In this document: in pieces, positions 9,062-17,301 of the stretch
How positions within the stretch are numbered: the stretch's first letter is position 1
Layout of the letters: each line of letters begins with the position of its first letter
NCBI GenBank assembly: GCA_029762755.1
Contig: JARVGH010000004.1
Coordinates: forward strand, 62,001-126,000
Origin: Candidatus Bathyarchaeum tardum
GTDB taxonomy: Archaea; Thermoproteota; Bathyarchaeia; Bathyarchaeales; Bathyarchaeaceae
Length of the DNA stretch: 64,000 nt
Direction: 5' to 3'
Notes under the pieces: generated by a model
The model's input: the letters and a program-made list of their open reading frames with translations, nothing else
Told to the model about the DNA's origin: nothing
The model's database searches: none
Translations under genes and position numbers: made by a program

Positions 9062-10243
9062 ATGAAAAAACAGATAGTTTTCTTAATGTTAACTGCGTTA
9101 ATGATGGGGACAATAGTTCCTTCAGTGTTTGCTGATGCTGCATTGACCAATGAACGCTTCAGAGCAACCGGAAAATATGACATTGTTGCTGCAGGTGTTG
9201 GTTTGCACGATAAATCAGATGGTGTAATCACTCTTAATATTCCTGATCCGGGCACTTCTGTAGTAGTTGTTGCCTATTTGTATTGGTCAGGTTATGGCCC
9301 AATGGGTAGTGGCGATGCTGTAGTTGATTTTGAAGGTTCACAGGTTACAGTACTCGATTCGTTTGGCCCTGATCTTTGGTTTGATGATGATTATTCGTAT
9401 GTTTATGTAGCTGACGTTACTGCTGCTGTAACTGCTGCTGATAGCAGCTACACCGTAGAAGGCGTTGATTTTGCCGTAAACTTTGGAGCAGGCCTCATTG
9501 TGGTCTACGAAAATGATGCCCTTCCGACAGCTGAAGCAATTATTTTAGATGGTTTAGATAACTTCTGGTTCGGTTGGACCGACCCCCGGGGACCAAATAG
9601 TGGCGTTACCTCCTTTACTTTCAATGCTGCTGCTGTTAGTCGCAATGCAAAAATGACTTTGTTAGCTGGTGGAACTGAACATGATAATCGGCCTAATGAA
9701 ATCTGGATAGAAACTGGAGTCAGTCCAGCACCTAGTCCTGATGGCAACTTGATTAATCCTGCCAGTGATCCTGATGGCGATTACCCCCTAGTTGGTGCTG
9801 ATGGCGCTTCCTGGGACACTTATGTTGCAGATGTTACTGTTGAAGTGGGAGATGAATGGGCTGCAGTTCAAGTAGAATCAGTTTACAGTTATGAAGAACC
9901 CCTAAATTCCGAAGGCTATTACGGTCGCGGAACAAGCGGAACCCTAATTGCAGCTGGCTTTACAATACCCATTCCATGCATGGCAGATGGTCTTTCCCCT
10001 GGTTTTTGGAAGCATAATATTGCTGTTTATCTTGGAGAAAACCCTGGCAGATACAGTGTCCCCCACGAAGGTGAACCTCGAATTACAGATGAGATTCTTG
10101 AAGCATACTTTGACATGATTCCAGTAACTGCTGAAGATGCCTACGCTGCTTTAACCGCCAAAGGCAAAGGTTCCGGGCAAATACGCCTTGACATGGGTAA
10201 CCTTTTCAATGCTGCTGCTGGATACGCGCCGTATTCTGACTGA
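9062..10243 (+). CDS. Secreted protein with C-terminal GFWKHN-type domain
   Basis: A 393-residue protein. It has a signal peptide (about 1-25, cleavage near VFADAA), then an acidic beta-rich domain (about 30-305) with AYLYWSGYG and TLLAGGTEHDN. It ends with a roughly 75-residue module starting LSPGFWKHN. The GFWKHN element recurs at the ends of secreted archaeal and bacterial proteins of unknown role. No membrane anchor or sortase-like tail is visible, so the protein may be released or bound through the C-terminal module. It is preceded by a strong ribosome site and followed by a T/A-run terminator shared with the convergent gene. Confidence 0.78.
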   Translation: MKKQIVFLMLTALMMGTIVPSVFADAALTNERFRATGKYDIVAAGVGLHDKSDGVITLNIPDPGTSVVVVAYLYWSGYGPMGSGDAVVDFEGSQVTVLDSFGPDLWFDDDYSYVYVADVTAAVTAADSSYTVEGVDFAVNFGAGLIVVYENDALPTAEAIILDGLDNFWFGWTDPRGPNSGVTSFTFNAAAVSRNAKMTLLAGGTEHDNRPNEIWIETGVSPAPSPDGNLINPASDPDGDYPLVGADGASWDTYVADVTVEVGDEWAAVQVESVYSYEEPLNSEGYYGRGTSGTLIAAGFTIPIPCMADGLSPGFWKHNIAVYLGENPGRYSVPHEGEPRITDEILEAYFDMIPVTAEDAYAALTAKGKGSGQIRLDMGNLFNAAAGYAPYSD

Positions 10244-10259
10244 CATCAAGCTGTTGGAA

Positions 10260-10302
10260 TATTTTTTATCCCATTTTCTTTCTTTTTTTTAAAAAAAAAA
10301 AT
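10260..10302. terminator. Bidirectional poly-T/poly-A terminator
   Basis: A run of eight T followed by eleven A sits between two convergent genes (ends at 10243 and 10318), with further T-rich tracts just upstream. Archaeal termination commonly uses such U-runs, and this one could serve both directions. Confidence 0.5.
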
Positions 10303-10317
10303 GGCTGTGTTTTGGAG

Positions 10318-11319
10318 TTAGTTTTTGTCGAGTTTTTTGAATATTCCAGTGCTGGTTTTTAGCAATGGGGGCAATCCAATCAGGTCCGTGGTTACAGCTA
10401 ATATTCTGATCAAAAGGGCAAAGGGCAACGCGATTTCTATTGGGGCGCCTATGTTTGTTAGCAAGAATACGTATGCTGCTTCTTGCAGTCCAAGGCCTGC
10501 GAAGGTTACTGGGACGTACATGAATACTGCAGTTAATGGTCCCATTAGAAAAAAGTCTTGAAAAGTGGGTTGGGTCAGTCCCATGGCTTGGGCGAGTATG
10601 TATAAGGAGATTCCGCTGAAAATTATGGAAGCTACTACAGTTAAAATGATGGTTACGGCTGATTTTTGTATGCCTGTTTTGTCTTTGGTGAACATTGTTC
10701 GTATTTCGCATAGTTTTTTGATTAGTTTGCCTATTACCGGGATTTTGGCTAGTTTTAGCAGCAGTTCGCTAAAGCAGTTGGTCCATACAAGTACGGTTAG
10801 TCCTATTCCTGCTGCTAGCAGTATGGCAATGCCAATCAGCATAGCGTTAGTCATTGTTGGGTCAATAGGAATACGGTTTATGAAGTAAACTAAAGCGGTA
10901 GTTGCAAAAATTGCTTTTATGAAAAAGTTGATTGCTCCCACTGACATGACGCTCATTAACCCTTTTTCGTACGGAACTTCTTCCAGTTGGTTAAGCAGCA
11001 CTGGGGTTGCGAAGTATCCTGATTTTGCGGGGGTAATGTCACTAAGCAGTTGTCCTCCAAAGTTTGCTAGTTGAGTAGTTTTCATCGATGGTGCAGAGTT
11101 AACGCTTTTTAATGCTGCATGCAGTCCAAATCCGATGGCGAGAGAAGCTAGCAGGAAAAATATGGTGGATAGGAGCAAAATTGGGATGTTAACTTGAGAT
11201 AATATGTAGTATGTTTCGGTTAAATTTACGTTTTGGAACAGCAGGTATAATATCAAGATGCTTACTGCAATTTGTACTGGAATCATTATTGTGCGTATTT
11301 TTCCTGAAAGTTTTTTCAT
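10318..11319 (-). CDS. Flippase-like membrane protein (LPG synthase TM / UPF0104 family)
   Basis: From the ATG at 11319 this is a 333-residue polytopic protein with about eight hydrophobic segments and little soluble sequence. Conserved-looking elements are QLLSDITPAKSGYFATP, which matches the family's G-P/S loop, and YVPVTFAGLGLQEAA near the end. Members are called lysylphosphatidylglycerol synthase TM region or flippase-like proteins and are often linked to glycolipid or glycan transfer. The frame stays open to 11370, but MKKLSGKI at 11319 is the more natural start. No glycosyltransferase lies directly beside it. Confidence 0.78.
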   Translation of the reverse strand: MKKLSGKIRTIMIPVQIAVSILILYLLFQNVNLTETYYILSQVNIPILLLSTIFFLLASLAIGFGLHAALKSVNSAPSMKTTQLANFGGQLLSDITPAKSGYFATPVLLNQLEEVPYEKGLMSVMSVGAINFFIKAIFATTALVYFINRIPIDPTMTNAMLIGIAILLAAGIGLTVLVWTNCFSELLLKLAKIPVIGKLIKKLCEIRTMFTKDKTGIQKSAVTIILTVVASIIFSGISLYILAQAMGLTQPTFQDFFLMGPLTAVFMYVPVTFAGLGLQEAAYVFLLTNIGAPIEIALPFALLIRILAVTTDLIGLPPLLKTSTGIFKKLDKN

Positions 11320-11574
11320 TTTTTTTTCAGCGCCTATGGTAGAGTTTAACAATCTTGGGGCAGAACCCAATTTATTGTTTACGAAAAATGTTGATTACGT
11401 TGTTTATGGGGCATCGTTGTTTTGGTTAAAATTGAGCATGTGGTCCGTGGATTGTGTTGTTTTGGATGATTTGTTTTTTTTTGAAGCAGTATTTTGGTGT
11501 TAATATGTAGTGTTTGGAATTTTGTGAGGGTTTTAATATTTGTTTGAGTATATATTATTTGATTTGTGTTTGTT

Positions 11575-11979
11575 ATGATTGTTGATTTGTTGAATAAAAC
11601 AATTAAACAAGAAATTGGTTCAAGTGTCAGGTATCTTGAACAATATATAAATGCAGAAAATTCTGAATTTAAAGATGATTTGAAAAAGAATGCTTTGGAT
11701 AAATTTATTCAAGCCATGGATTTGGGGGATTTTGTTGTTAAAATGGGGGATTTTCCTGATTTGGGGGACGGGAAATCCGATCTTACCTTGAAACAAATGA
11801 TTGAGTCAGATATTAGGGCTGAAAATTTGATACTTGGTTTGTATCAAAAAATTGTTGATGAAGCTGAAGATTTGGAAACTAAAGCTTTCTTTAAGGATTT
11901 GATTACCAAAGAGGTCGAGCGGAAACGGTTGCTTGTTTGTGCTAAAGGCCGTGCGAACTTGAAGTTTGCTCCAGTTTAG
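11575..11979 (+). CDS. Ferritin-like four-helix protein with degenerate metal sites
   Basis: 134 residues from the ATG at 11575 (a GTG at 11566 is in frame). Four amphipathic helices can be read: LLNKTIKQEIGSSVRYLEQY, LDKFIQAMDLGDFVVK, LKQMIESDIRAENLILG and FFKDLITKEVERKRLL, the spacing of ferritin-like/bacterioferritin proteins. The ExxH ligand pairs expected in helices 2 and 4 are absent (MDLG, EVERKR), so normal diiron chemistry is doubtful. A TATA-like agtatatatta sits 26-30 bp before the ATG, implying a leaderless message. Confidence 0.62.
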   Translation: MIVDLLNKTIKQEIGSSVRYLEQYINAENSEFKDDLKKNALDKFIQAMDLGDFVVKMGDFPDLGDGKSDLTLKQMIESDIRAENLILGLYQKIVDEAEDLETKAFFKDLITKEVERKRLLVCAKGRANLKFAPV

Positions 11980-12194
11980 TTTTGTTTTTTTGTTTGTGAA
12001 ACGGTTTTGGTTGTTTAAAAGAAGAGTTGGGGTGCAATTTTTTGCATGGGTGTTTGAGTCATTTTTTTGTTGGTTGTAAGTTAACTTTTGTTTTAAGCAT
12101 TTGTTAATATGTTGATATTAATTTTGGATTCATAACCCTTTATTGTTTAGTTTGTTTTGTTAAGTGCCGTTGTGTTTTTAGTTGGGGTTTTGGT

Positions 12195-14477
12195 TTGACC
12201 AAAAATCGTCAAGCATGTTTAAGTAATAGCACGTTCAAGCCGATACGGGTTCTTCATGTAGATGATGATTTAGATTTTTTGGATACGTCAAAGCAGATTT
12301 TAGAGTTGGATGGAAACATTCTAGTCACTTCTGTTAGTTCAGTTAATGAAGCTTTGCAGTTTGTTTTGAAGCAAGATTTTGATGTGATTGTTTCAGATTT
12401 TCAGATGCCTGAAAAAGATGGGTTAGTTTTTTTAGCTCAACTCAGGGAAAGCGATAATCATACTCCGTTTATTTTGTTTACCGGAAAAGGTCGGGAAGAA
12501 GTTGCTGTAAAAGCGTTGAATTTAGGTGCAAATTATTACATTAACAAAATTGGGAAACCTGAAACCGTCTACGGTGAATTGTCCCATTACGTTAAACAAA
12601 TTTTTAATAAAAATGCAGCAGAGAAAATGTTAAAAGAGCATGAAGATCGCCTTAAAAAAATTGCTGAGCAAACTCCGGGTATGTTGTATCAGTTTAAAAT
12701 GAGTCCCGATGGCAGTTTTTGTGTTCCTTTTTCTACTGATGGAATTAAAGATGTTTTTGGTTGCAGCCCTGACGAGGTGAAAACTGATTTGTTTCCGATT
12801 ACAGAAGTTCTTTTTGCAGAAGATAAAGATCGGGTTTTGCAGTCGATTGTTGATTCTGCTGAAAAACTTAAACTATGGCGCAGTGAGTTTCGTGTTCAAT
12901 TTCCCGGAGGTCCTGTTAGGTGGATGCTAGGTAGTTCTAAGCCAGAAAAGCATTCTGACGGCAGCATCCTATGGAATGGTTACATTGTTGATATTACTGA
13001 ACAAAAAAAGGCTCTAGAGGACGTGAAGTTTCAAAAGAGAATGTTAGAAAATGTAACTGAGAATACTCGTTCGGGTTTGTCTGTTATTTCAAAAGATTTT
13101 GATGTTGTTTACGCTAACAAGGTTTTGGTTAACATTTTTGGTGATGTGATCGGAAAGAAATGTTATTCTACTTTTGGATATGGTGATTCAATTTGTCCAA
13201 ACTGTGGCGTAAAACAGATTTTTGAAACCGGTAAAGATCAGGTTGTTCATAACAGGGTGATTCACAGTAAGAATGGAAATGTTGTTTATCTGAGTTTGGT
13301 TGCAACTGTGATAAAAGATGAAACTGGAAAAATTGTTGGTGCTACTGAAATTGCTTTAGATGTTACTAAACAGAAGTTGAAAGTGAATCAGATAAGAGAG
13401 TCTGAACAAAAGTTTAGGATCCTTGCTGAGCAGTCGCCTAACATGATTTTTATTAATCAAAAAGGGAAAGTTGTTTATGCGAACAAGAAATGTGAAGAAG
13501 TAACCGGGTACACAAAAGATGAGTTTTATGATCCAAGTTTTGATTTTGTCTGTTTAATTGCTCCTCAAGATAAAGAAAAGGTAATGAAAAATTTTTGTAA
13601 GCATATGAACGGTGAAGATGTTCCCCCGGTAGAGTATTCAATTGTTTCAAAGCATGGCGACGTAATACAAGGAATTTTATGTACTAAATTAATTTTGTAT
13701 GCTGGAAAAAATGCAATTCTTGGAACAATAACTGAAATTACTGAGTATAAACGGGCTGAAGAAAAAATAGAGGCCATGGTCAAAAGTTTGCAGATAGTAA
13801 ACGAGAAGTTGAATATTGTTGGTAAATCGACTCGGCATGATGCAGCTAACAAGTTGTCGGTGATTTTGAATAATGTGTATTTGGCGAAAATGAGGTTGCC
13901 TGAAAATCAAGTTGAAATCAGGAAGTATCTTTTGGGGGTTGAAAATGCTGTTGTTGATATTAATCGGATTTTTGATTTTTCTCGGGTTTTTCAGCAGTTA
14001 GGTTCAGAAAAACTAGAGGAAATCGATGTTGGTGAAGTTTTTGAAAATGCAGTTTCGTCTTTTTTGAAACGCAAAGATGATCTGTTAATATTAAATGATT
14101 GTAAAGGCCTAAAGCTGTTTGCTGATTCTTTGTTGGAGACTTTGTTTTATAATTTGGTTGAAAATAGCCTAAAGCATGGAAAAAAAGTGACCAGTCTCGC
14201 CCTGCGTTATGCTGATTTGGATGATGAGTTGGTTGTTTTTTATGAAGACAACGGCATAGGCATCGATGAAACTGAAAAAGAGAAGGTTTTCTCCGAAGGC
14301 TACGGCAAAGGAACCGGAATAGGTTTGCATCTTGTTCGGTTAATGTGCAACGTTTACGGTTGGAGCATCGATGAAGTTGGTGTTCCTGGAAATGGTGTTC
14401 AATTTCGTATATGCATACCAAAACGTTTGGTTCCAAAAGGTGAAGTTAAATCCAGAGTTGGCGTTTTTTTGGAGTAA
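12195..14477 (+). CDS. Hybrid sensor: receiver-PAS-PAS-PAS-histidine kinase
   Basis: A 760-residue soluble protein. A receiver domain (about 18-137) has acidic residues at 24-25, phospho-acceptor D68 in SDFQMP and K in INKIGKP. Three PAS/PAC-type domains follow (about 150-275, 290-395, 405-515). The dimerisation/H-box is STRHDAANKLSVI with His548, the RHD type common in archaeal kinases. A HATPase domain shows an N-box (LVENSLKHG), DNGIGI and GKGTGIGLHL. There are no membrane helices, so it senses a cytoplasmic signal. CPNCG within PAS2 could bind metal or respond to redox. The start is TTG at 12195. No separate response regulator lies beside it; the genes downstream are candidate partners. 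Confidence 0.9.
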   Translation: MTKNRQACLSNSTFKPIRVLHVDDDLDFLDTSKQILELDGNILVTSVSSVNEALQFVLKQDFDVIVSDFQMPEKDGLVFLAQLRESDNHTPFILFTGKGREEVAVKALNLGANYYINKIGKPETVYGELSHYVKQIFNKNAAEKMLKEHEDRLKKIAEQTPGMLYQFKMSPDGSFCVPFSTDGIKDVFGCSPDEVKTDLFPITEVLFAEDKDRVLQSIVDSAEKLKLWRSEFRVQFPGGPVRWMLGSSKPEKHSDGSILWNGYIVDITEQKKALEDVKFQKRMLENVTENTRSGLSVISKDFDVVYANKVLVNIFGDVIGKKCYSTFGYGDSICPNCGVKQIFETGKDQVVHNRVIHSKNGNVVYLSLVATVIKDETGKIVGATEIALDVTKQKLKVNQIRESEQKFRILAEQSPNMIFINQKGKVVYANKKCEEVTGYTKDEFYDPSFDFVCLIAPQDKEKVMKNFCKHMNGEDVPPVEYSIVSKHGDVIQGILCTKLILYAGKNAILGTITEITEYKRAEEKIEAMVKSLQIVNEKLNIVGKSTRHDAANKLSVILNNVYLAKMRLPENQVEIRKYLLGVENAVVDINRIFDFSRVFQQLGSEKLEEIDVGEVFENAVSSFLKRKDDLLILNDCKGLKLFADSLLETLFYNLVENSLKHGKKVTSLALRYADLDDELVVFYEDNGIGIDETEKEKVFSEGYGKGTGIGLHLVRLMCNVYGWSIDEVGVPGNGVQFRICIPKRLVPKGEVKSRVGVFLE

Positions 14478-14597
14478 TGTAAAATGTGTACGTTTGTGTA
14501 GATATTATGTTTTTTGATATATGTCCAAAACTGCAATGGCGTATATTAAGTATTACGATGTCGTGTTGCGGTAATTGCTGTTAGTTGGTGGTTAACT

Positions 14598-14909
14598 TTG
14601 GATTTCGTTGAAGCGTTAGCAGATTCGGTTGATGAAGCATTGTCGGTTCTTGGTGATCAAGCAAAACAGGTTGTTTATTTGTATCTTGAAAACATTCATG
14701 GGTTAAAGAAAAATGATATTCCCTACCAGATTGACCAGTTTTCAAACGGTTTAGAACTTCTCTTTGGATCTGCTGCTGCAATAATTCAATCTTTGATTAT
14801 GAAATCCCTTTTTAGGAAAATTAAAAAACCAATAAAGCTAGTAGGAAAACCCGACAGTTTAGAGTTTAATGATTATATTCAATCCACAAGAATTGCAAAC
14901 CTGTGTTAA
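14598..14909 (+). CDS. Small protein resembling an archaeal NitrOD5-type output domain
   Basis: A 103-residue all-helical protein containing LGDQAKQVVYLYLENIHGLKKNDIP followed by an aromatic/acidic helix and a basic tail. This pattern (a helix ending in YLE, then K-K-x-x-I-P) recalls the output domains named in archaeal signalling proteins (NitrOD5/MetOD1 group). I recall the family from memory, so the match is tentative. It starts with TTG at 14598 after a GGTGG site. Its position 120 bp after the hybrid kinase makes it a plausible output partner. Confidence 0.5.
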   Translation: MDFVEALADSVDEALSVLGDQAKQVVYLYLENIHGLKKNDIPYQIDQFSNGLELLFGSAAAIIQSLIMKSLFRKIKKPIKLVGKPDSLEFNDYIQSTRIANLC

Positions 14910-15092
14910 GTTTAAAGCAGCTACAGGTAATTTCAGGATTTATACTGTGCCGCAAGGTCCATAAAGTCTTTGTCAGATTTTTTGGGCTGTAAATTTTGTT
15001 GGATGCAATATTCGAAGTATTATGCAAACAAAAGGTTTTAATGAAAAACTGATACCCTATTTTGTTTGTTATGAGGTGTCTAACTGTCAAGT

Positions 15093-15869
15093 TTGATAAA
15101 GGGTTATGAAAAATTCTGTGTATACAGAAGTGAGTGCATTGAAAGTGGATTAATAGATTTGGAAGCTGAAACTTTTTTTAACCCTGTAACACTGTTGCCT
15201 TTAATTGCTTTCATTCTTAGAAACAATCCTGATTTCACGCTTCCACTAACTCCGAGTGTGCGTAAATATCTACAAACTGTAACAGATGGGAATAGGTTTA
15301 ACAAATCTCGTGGAAAAACATACTTACCTTTAGTTGCACTGCCAAAAAACAAAAATTCAGTCAACGCAATCATGAAAAGACTCTACGAATTGTGTGACTG
15401 TTACAACGAATGCGGTGGAGAAAACGCTTTCAAATATCTTATTGGTGAAATAGTTGACAATATTTATGAACATTCAGAATTCAATACTGCTTTAGTCATG
15501 GCTCAAAGGTACCCAACAAAAGGTTTTACTGATGTGTGTTTTTTTGATGATGGAATTACGATTAACGGTTGTTTTAAAAAACACGGATTAGAAGGTAGAA
15601 ACGATTGTGAAGCAATTATTGAGGCAACTGAAGGTGTTTCTACAAAAAGCAAGGAAAGAGGATTTGGTTTAAACACCACAATGCGTATTTGTACTAATGG
15701 AACCTCAGGAGATATGTTAATTATCTCTGGAAACGGTGGGTTATTGACAACGGAAAAATACCGACAACCTTATAGACTGGAAAAAGAGCTTGAGTTAACA
15801 GGAACCCTAGTAGGGTTTAGAATCCCATTTATGGGTAATGAGGTGAACATATATGAATTTCTTGAGTGA
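15093..15869 (+). CDS. GHKL ATPase with STAS-like N-terminal part (anti-sigma-kinase-like)
   Basis: A 258-residue protein. Residues 1-100 contain a strand/helix segment (ETFFNPVTLLPLIAFIL) like the STAS-like leader of this protein class. Residues 115-255 form a Bergerat-fold ATPase with N-box EIVDNIYEHS, G1 FDDGITI and G2 RGFGLNTT. There is no H-box, so it is not a classical histidine kinase; it resembles the SpoIIAB/RsbW-type Ser/Thr kinases. It overlaps the next gene by 17 bp, implying translational coupling. Archaea lack sigma factors, so any partner-switch target must be different. The start is TTG at 15093. Confidence 0.78.
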   Translation: MIKGYEKFCVYRSECIESGLIDLEAETFFNPVTLLPLIAFILRNNPDFTLPLTPSVRKYLQTVTDGNRFNKSRGKTYLPLVALPKNKNSVNAIMKRLYELCDCYNECGGENAFKYLIGEIVDNIYEHSEFNTALVMAQRYPTKGFTDVCFFDDGITINGCFKKHGLEGRNDCEAIIEATEGVSTKSKERGFGLNTTMRICTNGTSGDMLIISGNGGLLTTEKYRQPYRLEKELELTGTLVGFRIPFMGNEVNIYEFLE

Positions 15870-16179
15870 AACCATTTCAATAAAAGAAGCTGTATCCCCA
15901 GATTTAGCTCTGAGAAATTCTGCACAAAATTTTTTCAAACGCATAGAACGATTAGAAAATAATAAAATAGTCGTTGACTTTACGGATGTTAAAACAATAA
16001 CTCGTTCTTTTGCTGACGAATATCTAAATCATAAGAAATCTTCAAAAAAGGAAATCATAGACGTTAATGTTCCCGAAAACGTTGCAAAAATGTTTGCAGT
16101 GGTTAAAAAAAAACCTGAAAAATTTGCTGTTCCAAAATCAAAGCAAAAAAAAGATTTGTTTCTTAAAATAACTGCTTAA
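15853..16179 (+). CDS. STAS-like DUF4325 protein
   Basis: A 108-residue protein with the STAS-like pattern of DUF4325: a strand IVVDFTDVKTIT, then SFADEYLNH at the position where anti-sigma-factor antagonists carry a phosphorylatable residue, then VNVPENVAKMFAVV. The ATG at 15853 lies inside the upstream ATPase gene. The pair has the architecture of a partner-switching module in which the ATPase phosphorylates the STAS-like protein; that role is inference from related bacterial systems. It is followed by a long T-rich region. Confidence 0.76.
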   Translation: MNFLSETISIKEAVSPDLALRNSAQNFFKRIERLENNKIVVDFTDVKTITRSFADEYLNHKKSSKKEIIDVNVPENVAKMFAVVKKKPEKFAVPKSKQKKDLFLKITA

Positions 16180-16699
16180 TTTTTTCTTCACAATTTGCTT
16201 TTTTTTATCAATGTTTTTGTTTGTTTTTTTCTTTGACTTTGATTTCGCATAGTTCTGGAGGTGTTTTGTTGTGTATTCCCAAGTGCTCTCAGCTGTAGTT
16301 TACCGTGCCGTGTTGGGCAAGTTTTTTTTGTTGTAACTGGGGGTTGTTTGTTGTTCTGTTTTTTTGGATTTGCGTTTGGGTGAATTTTTTTCTTTTTTGT
16401 TGTTTTTTTGTGATGTTATGTAGAAGTATATCTGATGATATTATTCGGGTTCGGAATTTGAATATTTTATATGTTTTATGTCGAAAACTGTTATAGGTTA
16501 CCTGCCTTTGTTGTAGGCGTAGAAACGGTACGTTTTAGGTGGTTGCTATGTTTCAGAAAATTTTAAAGACCGCGTTTTTTTGCCTGAAAAACAGTTTCCA
16601 TCAAAAATTAAGGTTTTCCTATTCTAATTTAAAATGCAAATCATCGACAGTATTATATATTCTATATTCACACTCATTATATTTGATATCAACTGAAAA
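16180..16699. other. 520-bp T/G-rich non-coding interval
   Basis: The + strand is strongly T- and G-rich with many T runs just after the STAS-like gene (likely termination). Short open frames here (for example 16305-16496) are low-complexity Cys/Phe/Leu strings with no gene-like features. Nothing else recognised. Confidence 0.5.
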
Positions 16700-16876
16700 T
16701 TGCCCAACTCGCAGGGCACACAAGGTGTCAATATAAATGAAGAATTCTTTGGTGTTGGGGACTTTAGATGCAACATAAGGACACCTGATTGTGCTTTAGT
16801 AAATCTTCAAAAATTTTCTAGAAAATGTCCTAAAGAAAGTTATCCCTTTGCAATATGTCGGAGGAAAACTAGTTGA
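16700..16876 (+). CDS. Small ORF, hypothetical, coupled to next gene
   Basis: 58 codons from a TTG at 16700 to the TGA at 16874-16876. The peptide (FGVGDFRCNIRTPDC..., PKESYPFAICRRK) has a protein-like composition and four cysteines. Its stop overlaps the TTG start of the next ORF in the sequence TTGA, so the two may be translationally coupled, or may be two halves of one ancestral gene separated by a frameshift. Family not recognised. Confidence 0.4.
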   Translation: MPNSQGTQGVNINEEFFGVGDFRCNIRTPDCALVNLQKFSRKCPKESYPFAICRRKTS

Positions 16877-17205
16877 AGTCAGCATCAAACAAATCATGCA
16901 ATCCAGCTAGTTCTTTTCCCCTTACTCGAGAGACGTTAACAAAGTTGAAACTGAAAGCAATACGAAAACGTTGTTGGTTTAAAGCTTTGAAGCAAAATGA
17001 GCGCATGCTTCTGAATTTGACGATCAGTGTAGTTCAACGGGTCCGCAGTTTTCTCTTGGTTAAAGTTGTTTCTGGTCTAGTAAGTAAACTCTGTGAAGCC
17101 ATGGAAACAAAAATACGTCGGTTAATGCGCACAGAAGGCAAAACAATGGCTGAACGTGTTTCAAAAATTGCCCAAAATTGGGGTTATCGAAGTGCCCAAA
17201 GTTAG
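16873..17205 (+). CDS. Small basic helical protein, hypothetical
   Basis: A 110-residue, very basic helical protein (LTKLKLKAIRKRCWFKALK, VVQRVRSFLLVKVV, METKIRRLMRTEGKTMAE). It has no signal peptide. The pattern suggests nucleic-acid or ribosome association, but I can name no family. It begins at a TTG overlapping the preceding stop. Good codon structure and length make it more likely real than the preceding small ORF. Confidence 0.55.
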   Translation: MKSASNKSCNPASSFPLTRETLTKLKLKAIRKRCWFKALKQNERMLLNLTISVVQRVRSFLLVKVVSGLVSKLCEAMETKIRRLMRTEGKTMAERVSKIAQNWGYRSAQS

Positions 17206-17301
17206 GCAAATGATGAGGGTTTTATTCAGTATCTGACTATAAATAACATTTTGAGTTAGCATGCATAACTTTAATAAATTAAAAGATGTCTTTTGAATAT
17301 A

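Noticed and set aside
16305-16496. Open frame in the T-rich interval after the STAS-like gene
   Set aside because: Low-complexity Cys/Phe/Leu string caused by T-rich sequence; no gene features.
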